In this document: positions 41,845-54,945 of the stretch, piece by piece
Position numbering within the stretch: position 1 is the stretch's first letter
How the letters are laid out: the number at the start of each line of letters is the position of its first letter
NCBI RefSeq assembly: GCF_001640805.2
Contig: NC_066838.1
Location: 16,296,763-16,360,762 of the forward strand
Direction of reading: 5' to 3'
Length of the DNA stretch: 64,000 bases
From: Lates calcarifer
Taxonomy: Eukaryota > Chordata > Actinopteri > Centropomidae
The notes under the pieces: model-generated
What the model was told of the DNA's origin: nothing
Database searches by the model: none
The model's input: the letters and a program-made list of their open reading frames with translations, nothing else
Program-made: the position numbers and the translations under genes

Positions 41845-43396
41845 GTCTGTTTGGTAGGCTGTGTGATTAGCTCATCACTGTTCATTTACTTCAGCCCCAC
41901 ACTGCTCTCTTCCAACCTCCAAAGCACTGATCTGCAGGAAGGGCACAGTGGATGGTTTGGTTACAGGAGTTGAAAATGATGTGATTTTTAGATGTATAGA
42001 AGAAAAAGACACATAGTGCTGGTACACTTAAACCTTTTTCTTTGGCAAAGCGTCTGCTCATGTGTGAGAATACGTTGTGTATCTAGTGGAGCAAGATTTA
42101 TATCTCTGTAAATCTTGCTCCCTTCACCCTTGTCCTGAGCTTGGTTAAGGGAATTTGCATCCATGTATTATACATAATGAAGAAGTCATGGAGAATCATA
42201 GCATGCTGTGTCGTGTGGGCTGCCCTGAAGTTATAGCAGGAAAATGACTGAGCATATGCAATCACTGTAGCATTCATACACACATATACCTATTAAATTG
42301 AGCTTTCTCTTAATTTTACACAGTAGCACAGGGAGGAAGATCAGTTTTGATCATATGAATACTACACTGACTGTGATAACAGATAAAAAGAGAAATAGAG
42401 AAATGTTTTGTAATTGGTTATATAAGATGTGCATTATGTAAGCGCTGAGGGAGAACATACATGCTATATCTTCGTGCTCCCCTCAGAGGAGACACCAGAG
42501 TGGAAAGCCTTAAAGTGTTAAAGGATCACTGTGTGTGAACACAAGAGGGAGTGTGTGTTTGTGTGCATCTGTGTGTATATGTTTATGAACCAGAGAGAGA
42601 GCAAAAGTGTTTGGTTTTGGTTTGCTTGATGGGTGAGGAGCCAACGGGAGACACTTGCCGATAAAATGAAGTGATGAGAAATGATGAGAAGGATGAAGTG
42701 CAGTGATGCAACAGAGGGGAAATGGAATTTGAGGAATATGCTGGAAAATGAGAAGAAACTGGGAGATGGGGGGAGGAGAACAGGGAGGAGATGAAGATCA
42801 ATGGAAGCAGTCACCAGAGGAGCTAAAAGGGCTGAGTGATCCACAGAAATGGACTGAGCCGTAGACAGATGTGTCGACAGAGAGTGAGACGAGGACTGAC
42901 AGCGGAAGAGGCAGAGACAGTGACAGGATGAGATAGGGACACTGACTGAGAGATTTAGGGTAGGCAGGAAATAAAGTGGTTGGGTGAAAGAAGCAGGAAA
43001 GGGAGGGTGGAGGAGAAGTAGGCCTGATGGCTGTGACTCCAGTCGGACTTGCAGCTGAGTCATGGAGCATGAAAACAGATAAACTATAGCCCAGATCTTT
43101 CCACACTCCCATAAAGTTCACCCTGTTACAGTAGGAGATTGTCTCCCTGTAAAAAATGACCCCATAAGTCATCTGTGCAAGCAGCTCATTGTGACCCATA
43201 GTTATATTTTATTATTAGGTGGCTGTAGTAATTATGACAGGAGCAAAGGAGGATGTTAGGTGAGACTGACAAAGTCTGTGTTAGGAGGAGGTTGGGGTGG
43301 ATGGATGGGTCTTTACTACACAAGAGAACACTGTTCGTTTTCCATGTGAGACAGTCAGTACTGGTAGTATTTTTTGTGTGTAAACAGACTTCTCCT

Positions 43397-43429
43397 CTTC
43401 ATTATTCTTGCTGGCACATTGATCTCTCT
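43397..43429 (+). repeat. 33-bp direct repeat, copy 2
   Basis: Counterpart of 41812-41844, 1585 bases away; preceded by a related AAACAG(A/G)C segment. Confidence 0.6.
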
Positions 43430-43811
43430 CACTCCTATGGGTTATATCTGAGGGCATATATGGTTGTTTAGGTTGGAGGATTTGTTGCACTGGGAGTATG
43501 ATGTTTCTGTCCAAAGCTTGAGTGTACATTCACTGCATTCTCTCATTAGACAATAAGTTTATTCTATATAGTTTTAGGGCAAATAAATATAGCTAAATTC
43601 AACGAAAATAGTTTACAATGTTAAAAGTCAGTAACTGGTTGTATTTTGGTTCGGGTCACTAAGGAATACTGACTTAATGCAGGAGTAAGATATATTATAT
43701 ACATCACATTTTATTTATGTTCTATAACTGTTGAGGTTTTCATATTTATTCACACACTTTATATTTAAACAAGACTAAGAGTCTTGAAGGGTTTGAAAAT
43801 GATATGCAATA

Positions 43812-43990
43812 GCCTCCACAGTCAGCAGATCTCAACCCAACTAAACCCTTTTGGGAGATTTTGGAGGAAGACCATCTTCAAAACACCATCAGAGTTGGAT
43901 AATCAAAACTAAGGAACACTGAAGCTGTTCTGGTGGCTCGTAGTGGAGCTGCACCTCATTAAGACACTTTACGTGTTTGTGTTTTTTTCT
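43812..43990 (+). mobile_element. Tc1/mariner-like transposase relic
   Basis: CAGATCTCAACCCAACTAAA reads as a degraded version of the PDLNPIE-type motif near the end of the Tc1 transposase catalytic domain, and tryptophan-containing sequence follows at the expected distance. Further on, GTGGAGCTGCACCTCATTAA resembles the usual C-terminal end. Stops interrupt the frame, so it is inactive. Confidence 0.6.
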
Positions 43991-45811
43991 TTTACTTTAA
44001 CTGGTCACACACATGTATAGATTTTTCTGAAACAGTGATTTGACAGTTATAATAACACCTTGAATAACAAAATGTTATGAACCTCCTGTGATACAGCAGA
44101 TGAGTCATTTACACCTACATAGATACATAAACTATAAACTGTTGCTTTTGAAATACTTACAACATCATCAATAAATCAGTTATGGCTGTTCTGGGTTTGG
44201 TGCAGGTAGCAAAATAATAATAAACAGTCTGGGCACAAACACACAATCATTTAAAGTGTAGCAACATAGCCATGCTGGCTTGGCTCTGGCTCTCAGCAGC
44301 TGTGTTTCCACTCTCACTCATTTCAGTTGACTGACCATTCAGGTCCTTTGATAACTACCTTAACTGAGAAACAAATAGGGTAAATGAAATCTACTCGTGT
44401 TTGAGCCACACCTCAGAATTAAGATTTCTTTATCACAAGATTGTCATTAATCTTTTCATTAGTCCTACCTGCTCATGTGTTCTCTTTTTTCTCCCTGCAC
44501 AGGACAAGTAAAAGAGGAGTTAAGTGGAACAGTCTCAGTAGAGCAGCTTTAATTGATTAAAGTGGCAGTGATGCCTTGTGGCTGTCAGTGTGAACAGCCA
44601 TGGTGCTTAGGTGCTTGGTAGAACAGACCTGCATTCATTCAGTGGAAAGTTAAAGAGACTCACCTCAGCATCATTACTGGCCTTTCAGCATGGAAGCAGT
44701 CTTGTGTGGTGTTCACGCTCAGCAAGAACACTGCAGGTGAATCTGGTTTAATGAAGTGCAGGGCTATCTTAGAGGTGATAAGGGAGCAGCAGAAGCTTTT
44801 CTCAATACAGAGTGGAGCATAGTACAGCTATTTTGCATTCAGAGAGCATTCAGACTGCTAGACTTTTTAAAAAACATTTTGTAATGTTGCATATTTTTTC
44901 CTCATGAATCTACACTCAACGCCCCCTTGCAAAATTATTAAAAAAGGAAAAATGGAAATATCACACTGATGTAAATATACACACCCTTTGTTCAGTACTA
45001 ACTTCAAAATTTGCAAAAAGAAATTGTAACTTTCTCTTATCCGTGCCCTTCCTTCTCCCTCACATGTAATTCATGTCTCCTGTGTGGGTGAGGAGCTCAG
45101 ATGAATGTGAGAATGGACGTGTCCAGTGAGAAGTAAGGAAATGTCGAGATAAGCTGTGGGTAGATGAGTGAGAAGGGAGATTAAGACCAGGAGTCGCCCC
45201 ACCATGAGGCTGAACATATAGCTATCTGGGGTAGAAACTATATCCCTACACAGGAGATAAGCTGTAGCCTGTATGGCAGCTGGAATCCTCATCAGTTCAC
45301 TATCACATAATAATGAGGGGATAGTTTCTCAGGACTGTGAGAAGGCAGGCAGAAGACATGCATTGTCTGTCTGTCTTATCATGAACAACTGTGTCTTTGC
45401 GTCATACCACTTTACCTAATTTGGCACTAGGAGAAGTGTTTGATGTGCAGCACCTCAGCACATAGAAATGAGGATGAACGAAGGATGTGGTGATGAAAGG
45501 AGATGAAGATATCACAGAACATAAAGACTTGAATAGCCAATGGGGTGTAAATACACTGCTTTCTTTCTTTTTGTATTTGAGTTCTCATTTACATATGATG
45601 AATAGAAAAGATGTCGTACAAATGATGGTATATGAAGACTAAAATACAGCACTTATTTTTTCTGATATCACTGAATTGTACTATGTCATTAAGCTGTTCC
45701 AGTATGTCCACATTATATTTCTCACTTTTATATATGACAGCTCAGAGAATCTAAAGTTCCTTTTGGAAATGTCAGATTTCACAAACTAGGGACAGGTCAA
45801 TGTCTTAAAGA

Positions 45812-46122
45812 GTACATGCACATTACTATTCCAGGTATGATCAGATTTTTTGGAATACCTTGTTCATGTGTTTGCACATATAAACATCATATCCTGACTT
45901 CAGAGACCTGTAAGTTGGTTTTGAGAAACCTAATGAAGCAAGTGGTGATCTCAAGTCAAAGACGCCAATCACAAACCTGGATTATGTCATAATCGCATAC
46001 ACAGGAACATGATAACTAACCAATTTACTGTGTTCCAGGTATTGTAATCATAGCCCAAATATGATTATGAACAGGATGTGACTCATCACAGGGATACTAG
46101 GATGCATGTAAATGTCCTCAGT
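45812..46122. mobile_element. DNA-transposon relic, related to the rnf114 intron-1 element
   Basis: Starts GAGTACATGCACATTACTAT and ends ATACTAGGATGCATGTAAAT, imperfect inverses of each other. The interior repeats CCAGGTAT and CAGGATGTGA motifs also seen at 24.7 kb. No coding capacity. Confidence 0.5.
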
Positions 46123-46325
46123 GAAAGTAGGTTATTTAGAAATTCAGTTGTAGTGGGAATTATGAATCATTTTGGGTCCTGTGAATGTGGGGTGAAATTA
46201 AATGGGGAGTAAAAGAGAGGGATAGAGAAAGAAACATATGGTGTTGTCACAGTAACAGACGGGACATGGAAGTGCTGTAACATGCGGATGTAAGGAAAGA
46301 TGCAGGGTCAGCAATGGCCTCTGTA

Positions 46326-46328
<3 letters not shown>

Positions 46329-46364
<36 letters not shown>
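46329..46364. repeat. (AC)n microsatellite
   Basis: Eighteen AC units. Confidence 0.95.
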
Positions 46365-46366
<2 letters not shown>

Positions 46367-47399
46367 GATTATGTAAAACTGCTGCATTCATACGGTACAG
46401 AACATGCTCCTGCTTATAGGAGCATAATTTGGCAGGGTGCTTGTTGTCTTGTTTGTACAATATGCCCATTCAGTCGTGTAAAAATGTGCTGCATTAATGT
46501 CAAAGCTTCCTATAGATGGTATGCATGTCAGGAAGATAAATGAAGGAAGACTAAATTCATAATATATACATCGTGTATCCATAATTTATATGCTGATTTC
46601 TTCCAGTATCAAATCTCTCATTAGTAGGTTGCAAGAAAAGATATCAGGAGAATAGAATGATGTAGCAACACATGCATGTCTGTGTGTGCACTGACTTTTG
46701 AGTTTGACAAAATCTGGTCCAGATTTTGACCAGGCAAAGATACTGCCTGAGGTGAAAGGGCGAGGTGTTCTAAAAACAACAGGAAATTGGTTATTGCAGT
46801 TGAATCTCACACAGAGAGACATTATACACACATTTTTAGATCCAGTGTGACTTTCCGTGGATATCTTCTTCTTTGATGTCCATGAATATAATAATGAATA
46901 TATTTTCCGTTCTAATTGTACTTGTTGTAATTTAGTTGTTTTAGTTTATTTTACATCAATGTTTGGAAAATCAGTAATTCTGTTTTTCTTTTGTTTTTGT
47001 ATCTAAAGCACTTTAGTTCAATAAATTTCAAGTTGCATCCGTTATTGAGTAAAAACAAGTCACCTAAAACAGTCATGATAAACCATGTGAGAATCAAACA
47101 AATGAAAGAAGCCAAATCAGTAACAGCAGCCTGGCTAGAGAGAGAAAGCGGTGCCACCGCACTGAGCTGCCGCCTGACACTAGTGGAGTTTCAGGCGGTG
47201 GTAGGGGGGCCGCCTGGTAGTTTGTGAACAGTACAAAAAGAAATGCACAATAATGTAATAAAATAAGGGTTTATGGGATATGGTTAATGATAGCATTAAC
47301 TCGGCATACGCAAAAGAAAAAAAGGTTGCATTACCGTTATCTATCAGATTCAATGCACCACCCTGCCAGCATCCCGAGAAACACAAATCAAACACACCG

Positions 47400-47698
47400 A
47401 CAATTGCGTATTAAACAGGCACACACGGGGCTTCTGTAACTCTCATCCCTCAGCAGGGGCCCCCCCATGAGGTGTGTGTGAGGCCGCCTCGCTGTTTTTG
47501 ATTGTTAAAAGCTTACACAATCATGACTTCCGGCCGCTCTTTCACTGAAAATTGTTTAAAAACTGCGGAGTGCGGTGACACAAGACTGGTTGAGTGGACA
47601 GCTTTTTAAAACATTTAGAATGAACGCGTAAGGAAGCTGAACGTGGAGCAGATTGAGGAGGACTTCGCACAAGACTCGCGAGAATCACGCTCAAACAG
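47400..47698 (+). promoter_or_regulatory. candidate CpG-rich promoter and first exon
   Basis: Local rise in CpG (CGCG, CCGGCCGC, GACTCGCG) in otherwise AT-rich DNA. It has an ETS-like CTTCCGG (about 47527), a TTTAAAA box (about 47556), and a strong donor CAAACAG/GTGAGT (exon end 47698). An ATG just upstream encodes only three residues. A different frame is open without ATG for 26 codons. No protein recognised; could start a gene or lncRNA whose other exons are elsewhere. Confidence 0.35.
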
Positions 47699-48097
47699 GT
47701 GAGTACAACAAACTCATTGTGTAAAACTCTGCTTTGATGTGTGTTTGTGAGCTGTAGCTGTTGTGTTATATTGTTTACACATCTTTGTGTTGGGTGCTTT
47801 GGTGATGCTTTAGTCCGCTGTTAAAATATCGCTTGTTGCACCTGCCACAGTATCAATACCTCTTTGTATTTGTTGCCAGTTATTTTTGTTGCCTGAAGTT
47901 TGCCTCATCTTCTGGTTAATATAAGTAAGGCTACACTGATGAAGGTAATTTTATATTTAAACTTGATAATCCGTTGTATATACTGGCTGGAAATGAACCA
48001 TAAAGAGTTGATGGTGTTATAGAGTTCAGGTCAGTCCTTATGATGTCAGCTGTGTTTTACCCTTGTATATAGACAACAACAACAAAAAAAAGTTACC

Positions 48098-48620
48098 TTG
48101 GGGCGGTTTTGAAGGAGGTTGTTGGGGAGGCACAGCTGTCTTTATTTTGTTTGAGGGGGGACCTGCAGTGTCACAATTCGAAAATCCCTTGTTTAGACCT
48201 TCCAGAGTATGCTTGACCCAAACTGACCCAAGAGTAGCCTCATGAACTGTCAGATCAGATAATATATGAGTCTGATTCTTCCAGAAGGGCTCAGGCTGAA
48301 AACAGGTCGGAGCTGAAGAGGAGAAACAAACTTTTAATTGTCAAGGTTTTGATGTAAATCTCCACCTCAACTTACCCAAGTCATATTTCTGTCTGCCGCT
48401 GAGATGCTGGAGCATCTCTGACCACAGGATCTGTAGTCTCAGCTGATGTCCATGCACTGATTTCACTACCAGGAAGTAAGTCCATTTATCAAAAAACACA
48501 GTAGCTTAGAGAAGTCATTGTCCAAAATATTTGGTGGACATGAAACTCATTCATCACAAGCCTGATGATCAACAGCCAGACATAAAGAGTGCTTGGATCA
48601 GCTAACACTACTGGTGGGAA
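48098..48620 (+). repeat. diverged duplicated block, copy A
   Basis: Three blocks match 50938-51480 in order. One is a perfect 34-base identity at 48212-48245 (begins CTTGACCCAAACTGACCCAA). A second is around CTGACCACAGGATCTGTAG (48418). A third is GTCATTGTCCAAAATATTTG (48516) with GATGATCAACAGCCAGAC. No coding frame is conserved. Confidence 0.75.
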
Positions 48621-49033
48621 GCCTTCTTTGCAAGTGTGTCAATGTCACTCAACAGCAGGAGGCATTACAGCCGGCACTCCAGCTCCACTTCAGGCACAAT
48701 GTCACAGACGGCTTCCAGACATGTATTTCATTTTAATATACATTTGTTGCCTGTGACCACAGTTTTCTTCCACTCTAGTGGAAATCACTGGGAGGCAGAA
48801 TGCATTTTTCCTGTGGCATTATTCCAGAGAGATCAGAATCACTGTCAGACCTTGCACTGACATGTTCCTATCCCATCATGAGCACTCAGGTTTTGAGAAG
48901 CTGTCATGAGCATCTGGAAGACATTTTCTGCAGAAAATTGTTTGATGTGAAGATGATATCCTACCTGCATTGTCATGGCACTAGTGGCTTTTATAGGAAA
49001 TCAGATACATCCTGCATGGGGCTGGGATAATGG

Positions 49034-49050
49034 AAAAAAAAAAAAAAAAA
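49034..49050. repeat. A17 homopolymer
   Basis: Seventeen consecutive A, a possible retroposon tail; no source recognised. Confidence 0.8.
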
Positions 49051-49497
49051 GAAAACTGGCTGAACCTCAGGATCATGCCACTACCCCATCATAAATCAGT
49101 GCTGTGTGCTCTGGTACAGCACATAAATTCTGTCAATTTAGCTAAATTATATTAACCCTAGCACAAGAAGCAACAGCTTGGTGACTGACGGCTGATGATC
49201 ATCTGATTTTATGAAAGCCTAGGAACGTAAATGGATAAATTGTGCAGGCTAGTTTTTCTTGGTTTGCCAGTCATAAAAATCCACCTGGGTGATCAGGTCC
49301 AACAGGAGAACACTGGTCCAGTTCAGTTGTATAGAGGGTCAGTGTATCAGTAAGATATATGTAATACAGTTTTTATTGACTTGAATGATGATACAAAACA
49401 TATAAAATACAACTCAAAGTGATCAGTAAGGTCCAAGTCCAGGGTCCAGGGGGTTAGTTCATAATACGTCCTGAACTTTCTTCTTCCATTATCAGAC

Positions 49498-49530
49498 TTA
49501 TTGAACCATTCTCTCAAAATGGTTCAATAA
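49498..49530. repeat. perfect 13-bp-arm inverted repeat, 7-base loop
   Basis: TTATTGAACCATT / AATGGTTCAATAA around CTCTCAA. The right arm runs into an AATAAA (49526-49531). Confidence 0.85.
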
Positions 49531-49973
49531 ACCTTCTTCCTATTTAAGTCTTAATCAAGTGAGAATACAACAATTTAATTAATTCATCTAGTATCTTATA
49601 TAGATCCTTGATAAATTTGGGTTTTGCTGTACGTGGGGGAACACAGGCAGGAAGGAACCACTACCTGAGAGACAAACTGAAGGGCAAAAAAGTATTGATA
49701 ACCGGTTTAATTTGACCTAACCACAGTCAGTGTGGCATTACTTGTGCCATTTTGTTGTCACTTTTTCGAGCAGTAGCAGTTAATATGGGAGGTAATTATT
49801 ATTCTGCTGTTAAGCAGTGGTAGTGAAATGTAAAAACTGAATCATACGCTAGGGTGGTTGTACTGAGAGACAGTGATATGGCTAATCGAAAATAATCAGA
49901 AGTCGCCACTATGAACAGAAAACTGGCAGAAGAAACAGTTGAGGTGGCCAGCACCATGATAGCTAGCCTCTTA

Positions 49974-50180
49974 AATTCAAGTCAAGTCAATTTTTATTCA
50001 TACAGGGCCAAATCATAGCAGAAGTTATCTCAAGGCACTGAACACATAGAGCAGGACCATACTCTTTATATTGTAATTTTACAAAGAGAGATCCAACAGT
50101 TCCCACCATGAGCAGTACTAGGTGACGGTGGCAAGGAAAACGTTAAGAGGCAGAGACCTCGAGCAGAAACAGGCTCAAAT
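49974..50180 (+). mobile_element. dispersed teleost repeat (GGCCAAATCATAGCAGAAGT family)
   Basis: The order TTTTTATTCATACAGGGCCA, CTCAAGGCACTGAACA, TTTATATTGTAA, GATCCAACAGTTCCCACCAT, GACGGTGGCAAGGAAAA, GCAGAAACAGGCTCA matches a very abundant, non-coding repeat of fish genomes. The copy is clearly diverged. Confidence 0.75.
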
Positions 50181-50937
50181 AGTCAATGAAATGGTGTTAG
50201 CTAACTTACATTTAGCATCTCTGATTTACTGGTTAGGCAGCTACTGTATAAACACGTTTTGAATAATTTTTTTGCTAGTTAGACTTTAGTAGCACAGATC
50301 AAATATATTGAGCCCAGTATTATGATATGAAGAACAGACTTGACTGGATGTAGTCTGTGGGCTCAGATGCAGTGGTGTGGCTTCAATAGTCCTGCTGTAG
50401 TGAGCAGGATTTTAGAAATGACCTGTGTATGTGATGGAGGAATGCACAGAGCAGGGTTAGAAATTCAGCTGAATTTGCTCTAAATCTGGTTGTTTTAACC
50501 AAGATTATGCTGCAAGATACATCTACATCTAAGGTCCCTGTTAGAGGCTAACCTGCAATTCTGCAAATTTTTTTGCAACCCTAGCAGTAACAGTGATCAC
50601 ATGACCACTGACATGACTGTTATCTGTTTACTTTAATCAATGATATAGAGATGCACAGGAGAGACGGCTGAGTTATCTCACTGTCAGAGAAGCAAATTAC
50701 AAGTTTCCTCAGTCCCTTTATGTTATATCATTTCATATATATCTTAAGATTACTCTGGAATAAATGGGCCCACCAGGAAATCAACTGATACTACTTGAAT
50801 CAACTGAAAAATAGCACATGCCTCACTTCATGCCATGTTGGATAGTGTGCTTGCAAAGAGCAGGATTTTGATTTGGGAGTCCACAGTCTGTAGCCTGCGT
50901 TCTATTTGTGGTTCAGTTTAGACAACAAAAACACTTT

Positions 50938-51480
50938 TATTAAGTTTGTTGGGGGAGGGTGCAGTTTTCCCAATTTTGTCTGAGGATGGACCTACAGTGT
51001 CAGAGTTTGAAAACCCTTGTCTAGACTTTCTGGAGCATACTTGACCCAAACTGACCCAAGAGTAGCCTCATGACCTGTCAGAGCATTGTCTTAAGGTTTC
51101 TATGTAACTGTTTGAACTGTGTGTGCCCCAAAGATGTGAAAATCCCCACTCTAACCTACCCAGGCTTATTTACTGTATGTTTGACAAGCTGCTGGAACAT
51201 TTCTGACCACAGGAGCTGTAGCCACAGCTAATGTCCAAGCACTGATATCACCACCAGGGAGTAAGTCACATCATTATTTCAAAAATATTAGCCATCCCTT
51301 TGAATTTGAAGCACAGTAAAATGATCTGGTATGTGTACACACACAGAGAAATCATTGTCCAAAACATTTGACGTCACTCATCACAAGCTGGATGATCAAC
51401 AACCAGACGCAAGGTCACCTCACTCAGGAAGCAGTAAAGTAGTGCTTTAGATCACCTGATACTGCTGAGAGCTTTACACA
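50938..51480 (+). repeat. diverged duplicated block, copy B
   Basis: Counterpart of 48098-48620, in direct orientation about 2.8 kb away. The identical 34 bases are at 51040-51073. The outer parts differ by many substitutions and small gaps. Confidence 0.75.
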
Positions 51481-51655
51481 ACAAAAAACTAGTTCATTAA
51501 GTTTAAGGAAAAAGGTTAAATGTCAATATAAAACACATCAGGTCTCATGCTTCAAGTCACTGCAGACTTTTTCTGTGATAGTGCAAGACCACAGTCTCTC
51601 CCTGGCCTTAACTGAGCGCCAAGACCCTAAACATAAGCATGAAACAGATGAGTGG

Positions 51656-52350
51656 CCACTGGGGCTGAACAATTTTGGGAAAAAAATCTAATTGCGATCA
51701 CAGAACAAACAGTAGCACTACGTTCTCTTGTAACTTTATTTCAATCACACTGCTGCCTGTGATGATTTTTCAAATGCTGATACACTGAGATTGGGCCGGT
51801 AGAGACAGACACAGACGATTAAAACTCAACAGGATCTGTCCCAGTAGAAAATATAAAATACAAACACAAATCTAACTTAATGTGAGCTAGTTCATTCTAC
51901 CATCTTCTCTTTGTTTCTCTTCTTTCTCTCTCCTTCTCAGCTCAACCTGCAACTTTATCAGCAGCAATAATTTCCCGTGGTGGGCTGCTGCTACATATTA
52001 TGTATAGTGGAAACACTGCAGAATTGTTGGCATCTTGGTCACAGCTCAGTTATCTCTCTTGCCAGTCTGATGACACTGTCAATTGGTTTTAACTCGTCAT
52101 AACACCGGACGTTTCAGCTTTAGTTGTGTCCGCTCTCAGAACAGGCAATTGGAGTGACTCACACTATCTGTGTTGCTCTGTTGCTCTGTTGCTCTGTCCT
52201 CCGTCCTCCGTGGTTTGGTCATTTCAAGACAAGATCTCGTTGTAAAGTTTATAGCCTGTCGCTCTGTTGCTCCTGCAGTGCTCTGTGCGTGAACTGTGAG
52301 GCACAGGCTGAGTTGTAACCTCCATGACTGATAAAATGATTGTGATATGA
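51656..52350. mobile_element. probable hAT-type MITE relic
   Basis: GGGGCTGAACAATTTTGGGA and the AATCTAATTGCGATC that follows resemble the start of common hAT-derived MITEs, as does CTGCTACATATTATGTATAG near 51988. A clear right terminus and target duplication were not found, so the end is a guess. Confidence 0.4.
52173..52210. repeat. short tandem repeats
   Basis: Three exact copies of TTGCTCTG (52173-52196), then two of TCCTCCG (52197-52210). Confidence 0.9.
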
Positions 52351-52491
52351 AAAACCTGTGGCACGCTTCTTTAAAAGTGATTGTCCAACTATGACATCAT
52401 GACAGTGTTATGGATGCAACATGGTATGATGACTACTGCTGCTTTGGTACAGTTTATTCTTTATTCGCACTCAGTTTAATGTTATGTTAAA

Positions 52492-52510
52492 TTTTTTTTT
52501 TTTTTTTTTT
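52492..52510. repeat. T19 homopolymer
   Basis: Nineteen consecutive T. Confidence 0.9.
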
Positions 52511-54749
52511 ACCTCTGCGTAATTGATCATCCCGTAATGGTGCATTTCTTTATTGTGGAGACTAAATGTATATTCCATGCTTCAGTTCTATACCAATCCC
52601 CAAAAATTAGACCGGATGTGTGAAGTTATCAGAGCGACAAAGATTGCTGTGTGCAACATGTTTGACTTCAGTGACCAATGGCCAATAAAGCACTGAATAA
52701 AAATCATAATATTTTCCAGTGCCTGGTTCAATTACACACAGAACAGATCTGAGTTGGTTGCAAAAAACACTTTCCAGGCAGTCTGATTTCCATTGCAGTC
52801 TGCTTATTCCTGTAGCTTATTATCTAAATGCAGACATGGTGTCACATCGTGTCAACATATTTCTAATGCAATTACAATGGAATTTAATAACTTACTAATG
52901 CATTAAGTTTTGTATCTGTTCCTAGGGTTTATACAGCAACAGTTTACTGTTAAGATTTACAATAATCCCCGATTGTAGAGGAGACAGAGATGGTTATTTT
53001 TTCACTGCAGTGCAACTCTAAGATGTAGTATTTTGAGTTAGAGGCGTGACTGATGCTTTTCTTTCTTTGTTGCTTTTCTCTTTGGAAAAACAAACTCTCT
53101 GACTGTGACAGTTGTGAACATTTCTATTGTTTCCGTTAGTCTCCCCGTCCTTACCACATGTACAAGATGCAGCAAATCCAGACACATTCTCAGGGGAATG
53201 TAAGAAGGCTTTATAGGAAACACAGAAAATCACCATTGACACAGCAGACAAGACACTGGATAATGCTGAGGGACAATATTGGTGCAGTATTGTATTTACA
53301 GGGAACCAGAGAAAGCTTAGATGGTACAGGTTTATGTGGCTGTTTATTGTTGTTATGGGATTATGTTAGCTTTTGATATGACCAAGTACATAGCTGGACT
53401 ACAAACCGGGAGTGTCCATCTAACAGCCAAGGCAGTTTTGGAAGATAATCGATTTTATGCTCTCTCACAGGGTAGCAGTCATGAACAGTAAAGGACACAA
53501 ACACTGTACAGTCACTGAGAAACTTTATTTCACAGGATCAAAATTGGTCATGCTCATGTAGCTCAAATTAGAATAGATACCCGTTAGTTAAAAAGTAAGT
53601 ATAAATACTTTTTAAGTTCTGTAGTTGTTACCCCCTTATTCCTTAAGATCACATCTTGTTTCCTTGTACCTGCATGTTTGTATCTGTACATACTGTACTG
53701 GAACACAGTAAATTGGGAAGAATTATCGTGTACACAGTGAGCTGTAATTTAATACATTACCAAAACATTATATGCAGTAGGTATATAAAATAGACAAACA
53801 AAGCAATGCGTTTAAATTGGAGTCAAAATAAATACACCGAGGACGTTTGGCAGAAACAGAGCACAGGGGTTTATAATTAGATTAGGTAATCAAATCTTAA
53901 CAAAACACTGACTATTATTATGGGGAAGCATCCAGCAAGATTGGGTGAATACTGATGGAAACAGACAAGCATCTTCTAGCCAAGTGCTGGATGTATAGTG
54001 AGGAAAGAAAATTGAGACCTAGAGATATGAGTGCTGGAAAGTGGAAAGCAGCAGTTTGTAGTGGCAACTGATAGAATTAGCAGAAGATTGAAGGGAATGT
54101 AGCTTTTGGTTTGACTTCTTGAAGGATGCAGGTTTAATGAAAAGGATATAGATGCAAGCATGATGTTAAGCAGCTTTTGCTTTACTATAGGAAGGAAGTT
54201 CTGAGTGGCATATGAAAATATGAAAAAAGATGAATATAGAGTAAGGAAGCAGTGCATGTAGCTAAGAGGGGCACCTGTTTTCTCATGAGGGCAAGAGAGA
54301 GACAGCAGAATCTGAATCTGAATCTCATCTGACATTTAGGTAACCTACAGACAGTCCAGTCTCTTTTCTGTGTTTACAAAATATTTATAGCACTGTCCTA
54401 AATCATACTCTTACCTCTGAAGATCTTTCACACACACATACTCACACACAAACACACGTCTGTTAGAGTTCACGGGTTCCTATTTCGAGATGTTCCTGAG
54501 GCTTAAATGTTTAATCCAGTTAAATTTGTACTTTTCAGATTATTAAATCCACCATGAGGAATGTCAGCTGAGTGTACAAGGTCAGCAAAATGTAAAAAGT
54601 GATTATTCAATGACAGAGTCACAGACTCACTCTCTTACTGTTGCCTGGAGGAAAACAAACAAAGGACTACCTTATGTATCCAGTTTCTTTTGCTGTCTTT
54701 GTATTTTTTATTTATTTTTTTTAAAACCTTGGCTTAAATATGTGGCTTC

Positions 54750-54945
54750 AATACTGTGACGTGCAGCGCACATGGGAAAACAGTATGTAATGATGACCCT
54801 TAGCAGGAATTCAGACTGAAAACAGCCCTGTGTTAAAACTGTGCAGGTGGCTGCGTTGTTGAAGTTGTGATATGCGATCCAGGAAGTCTGGTTTGAGAAA
54901 CAGACTAAGTATTTAAAGACTTTTCAGATGCTAAAACGCTGCACA
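54750..54945 (+). repeat. second copy of the rnf114 intron-3 repeat (right end)
   Basis: Resembles 23368-23520 over about 140 bases, in the same order: GACTGAAAACAGC, then GTGGCTGC(A/G)TTGTTG, then GGAAGTC..GTTTGAGAAA, then AGACTT.TCAGATGCTAA. No matching left terminus was recognised, so this is a partial copy. Confidence 0.55.

Larger units (their letters stand above)
40132..47399. other. no recognisable gene; repeat relics
   Basis: Contains the Tc1 relic, the 45.8-kb MITE, a direct repeat pair and a purine-rich plus strand at 42.58-43.03 kb. No exon could be supported. Confidence 0.55.

Noticed and set aside
42518..43063. 181-codon open frame on the minus strand
   Set aside because: Low-complexity Ser/Leu/Pro/His product of a purine-rich plus strand; no domain, splice partner or start context.
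48636..49030. Two overlapping short open frames (74 and 76 codons)
   Set aside because: Next to a duplicated non-coding block, different frames, no protein signature.
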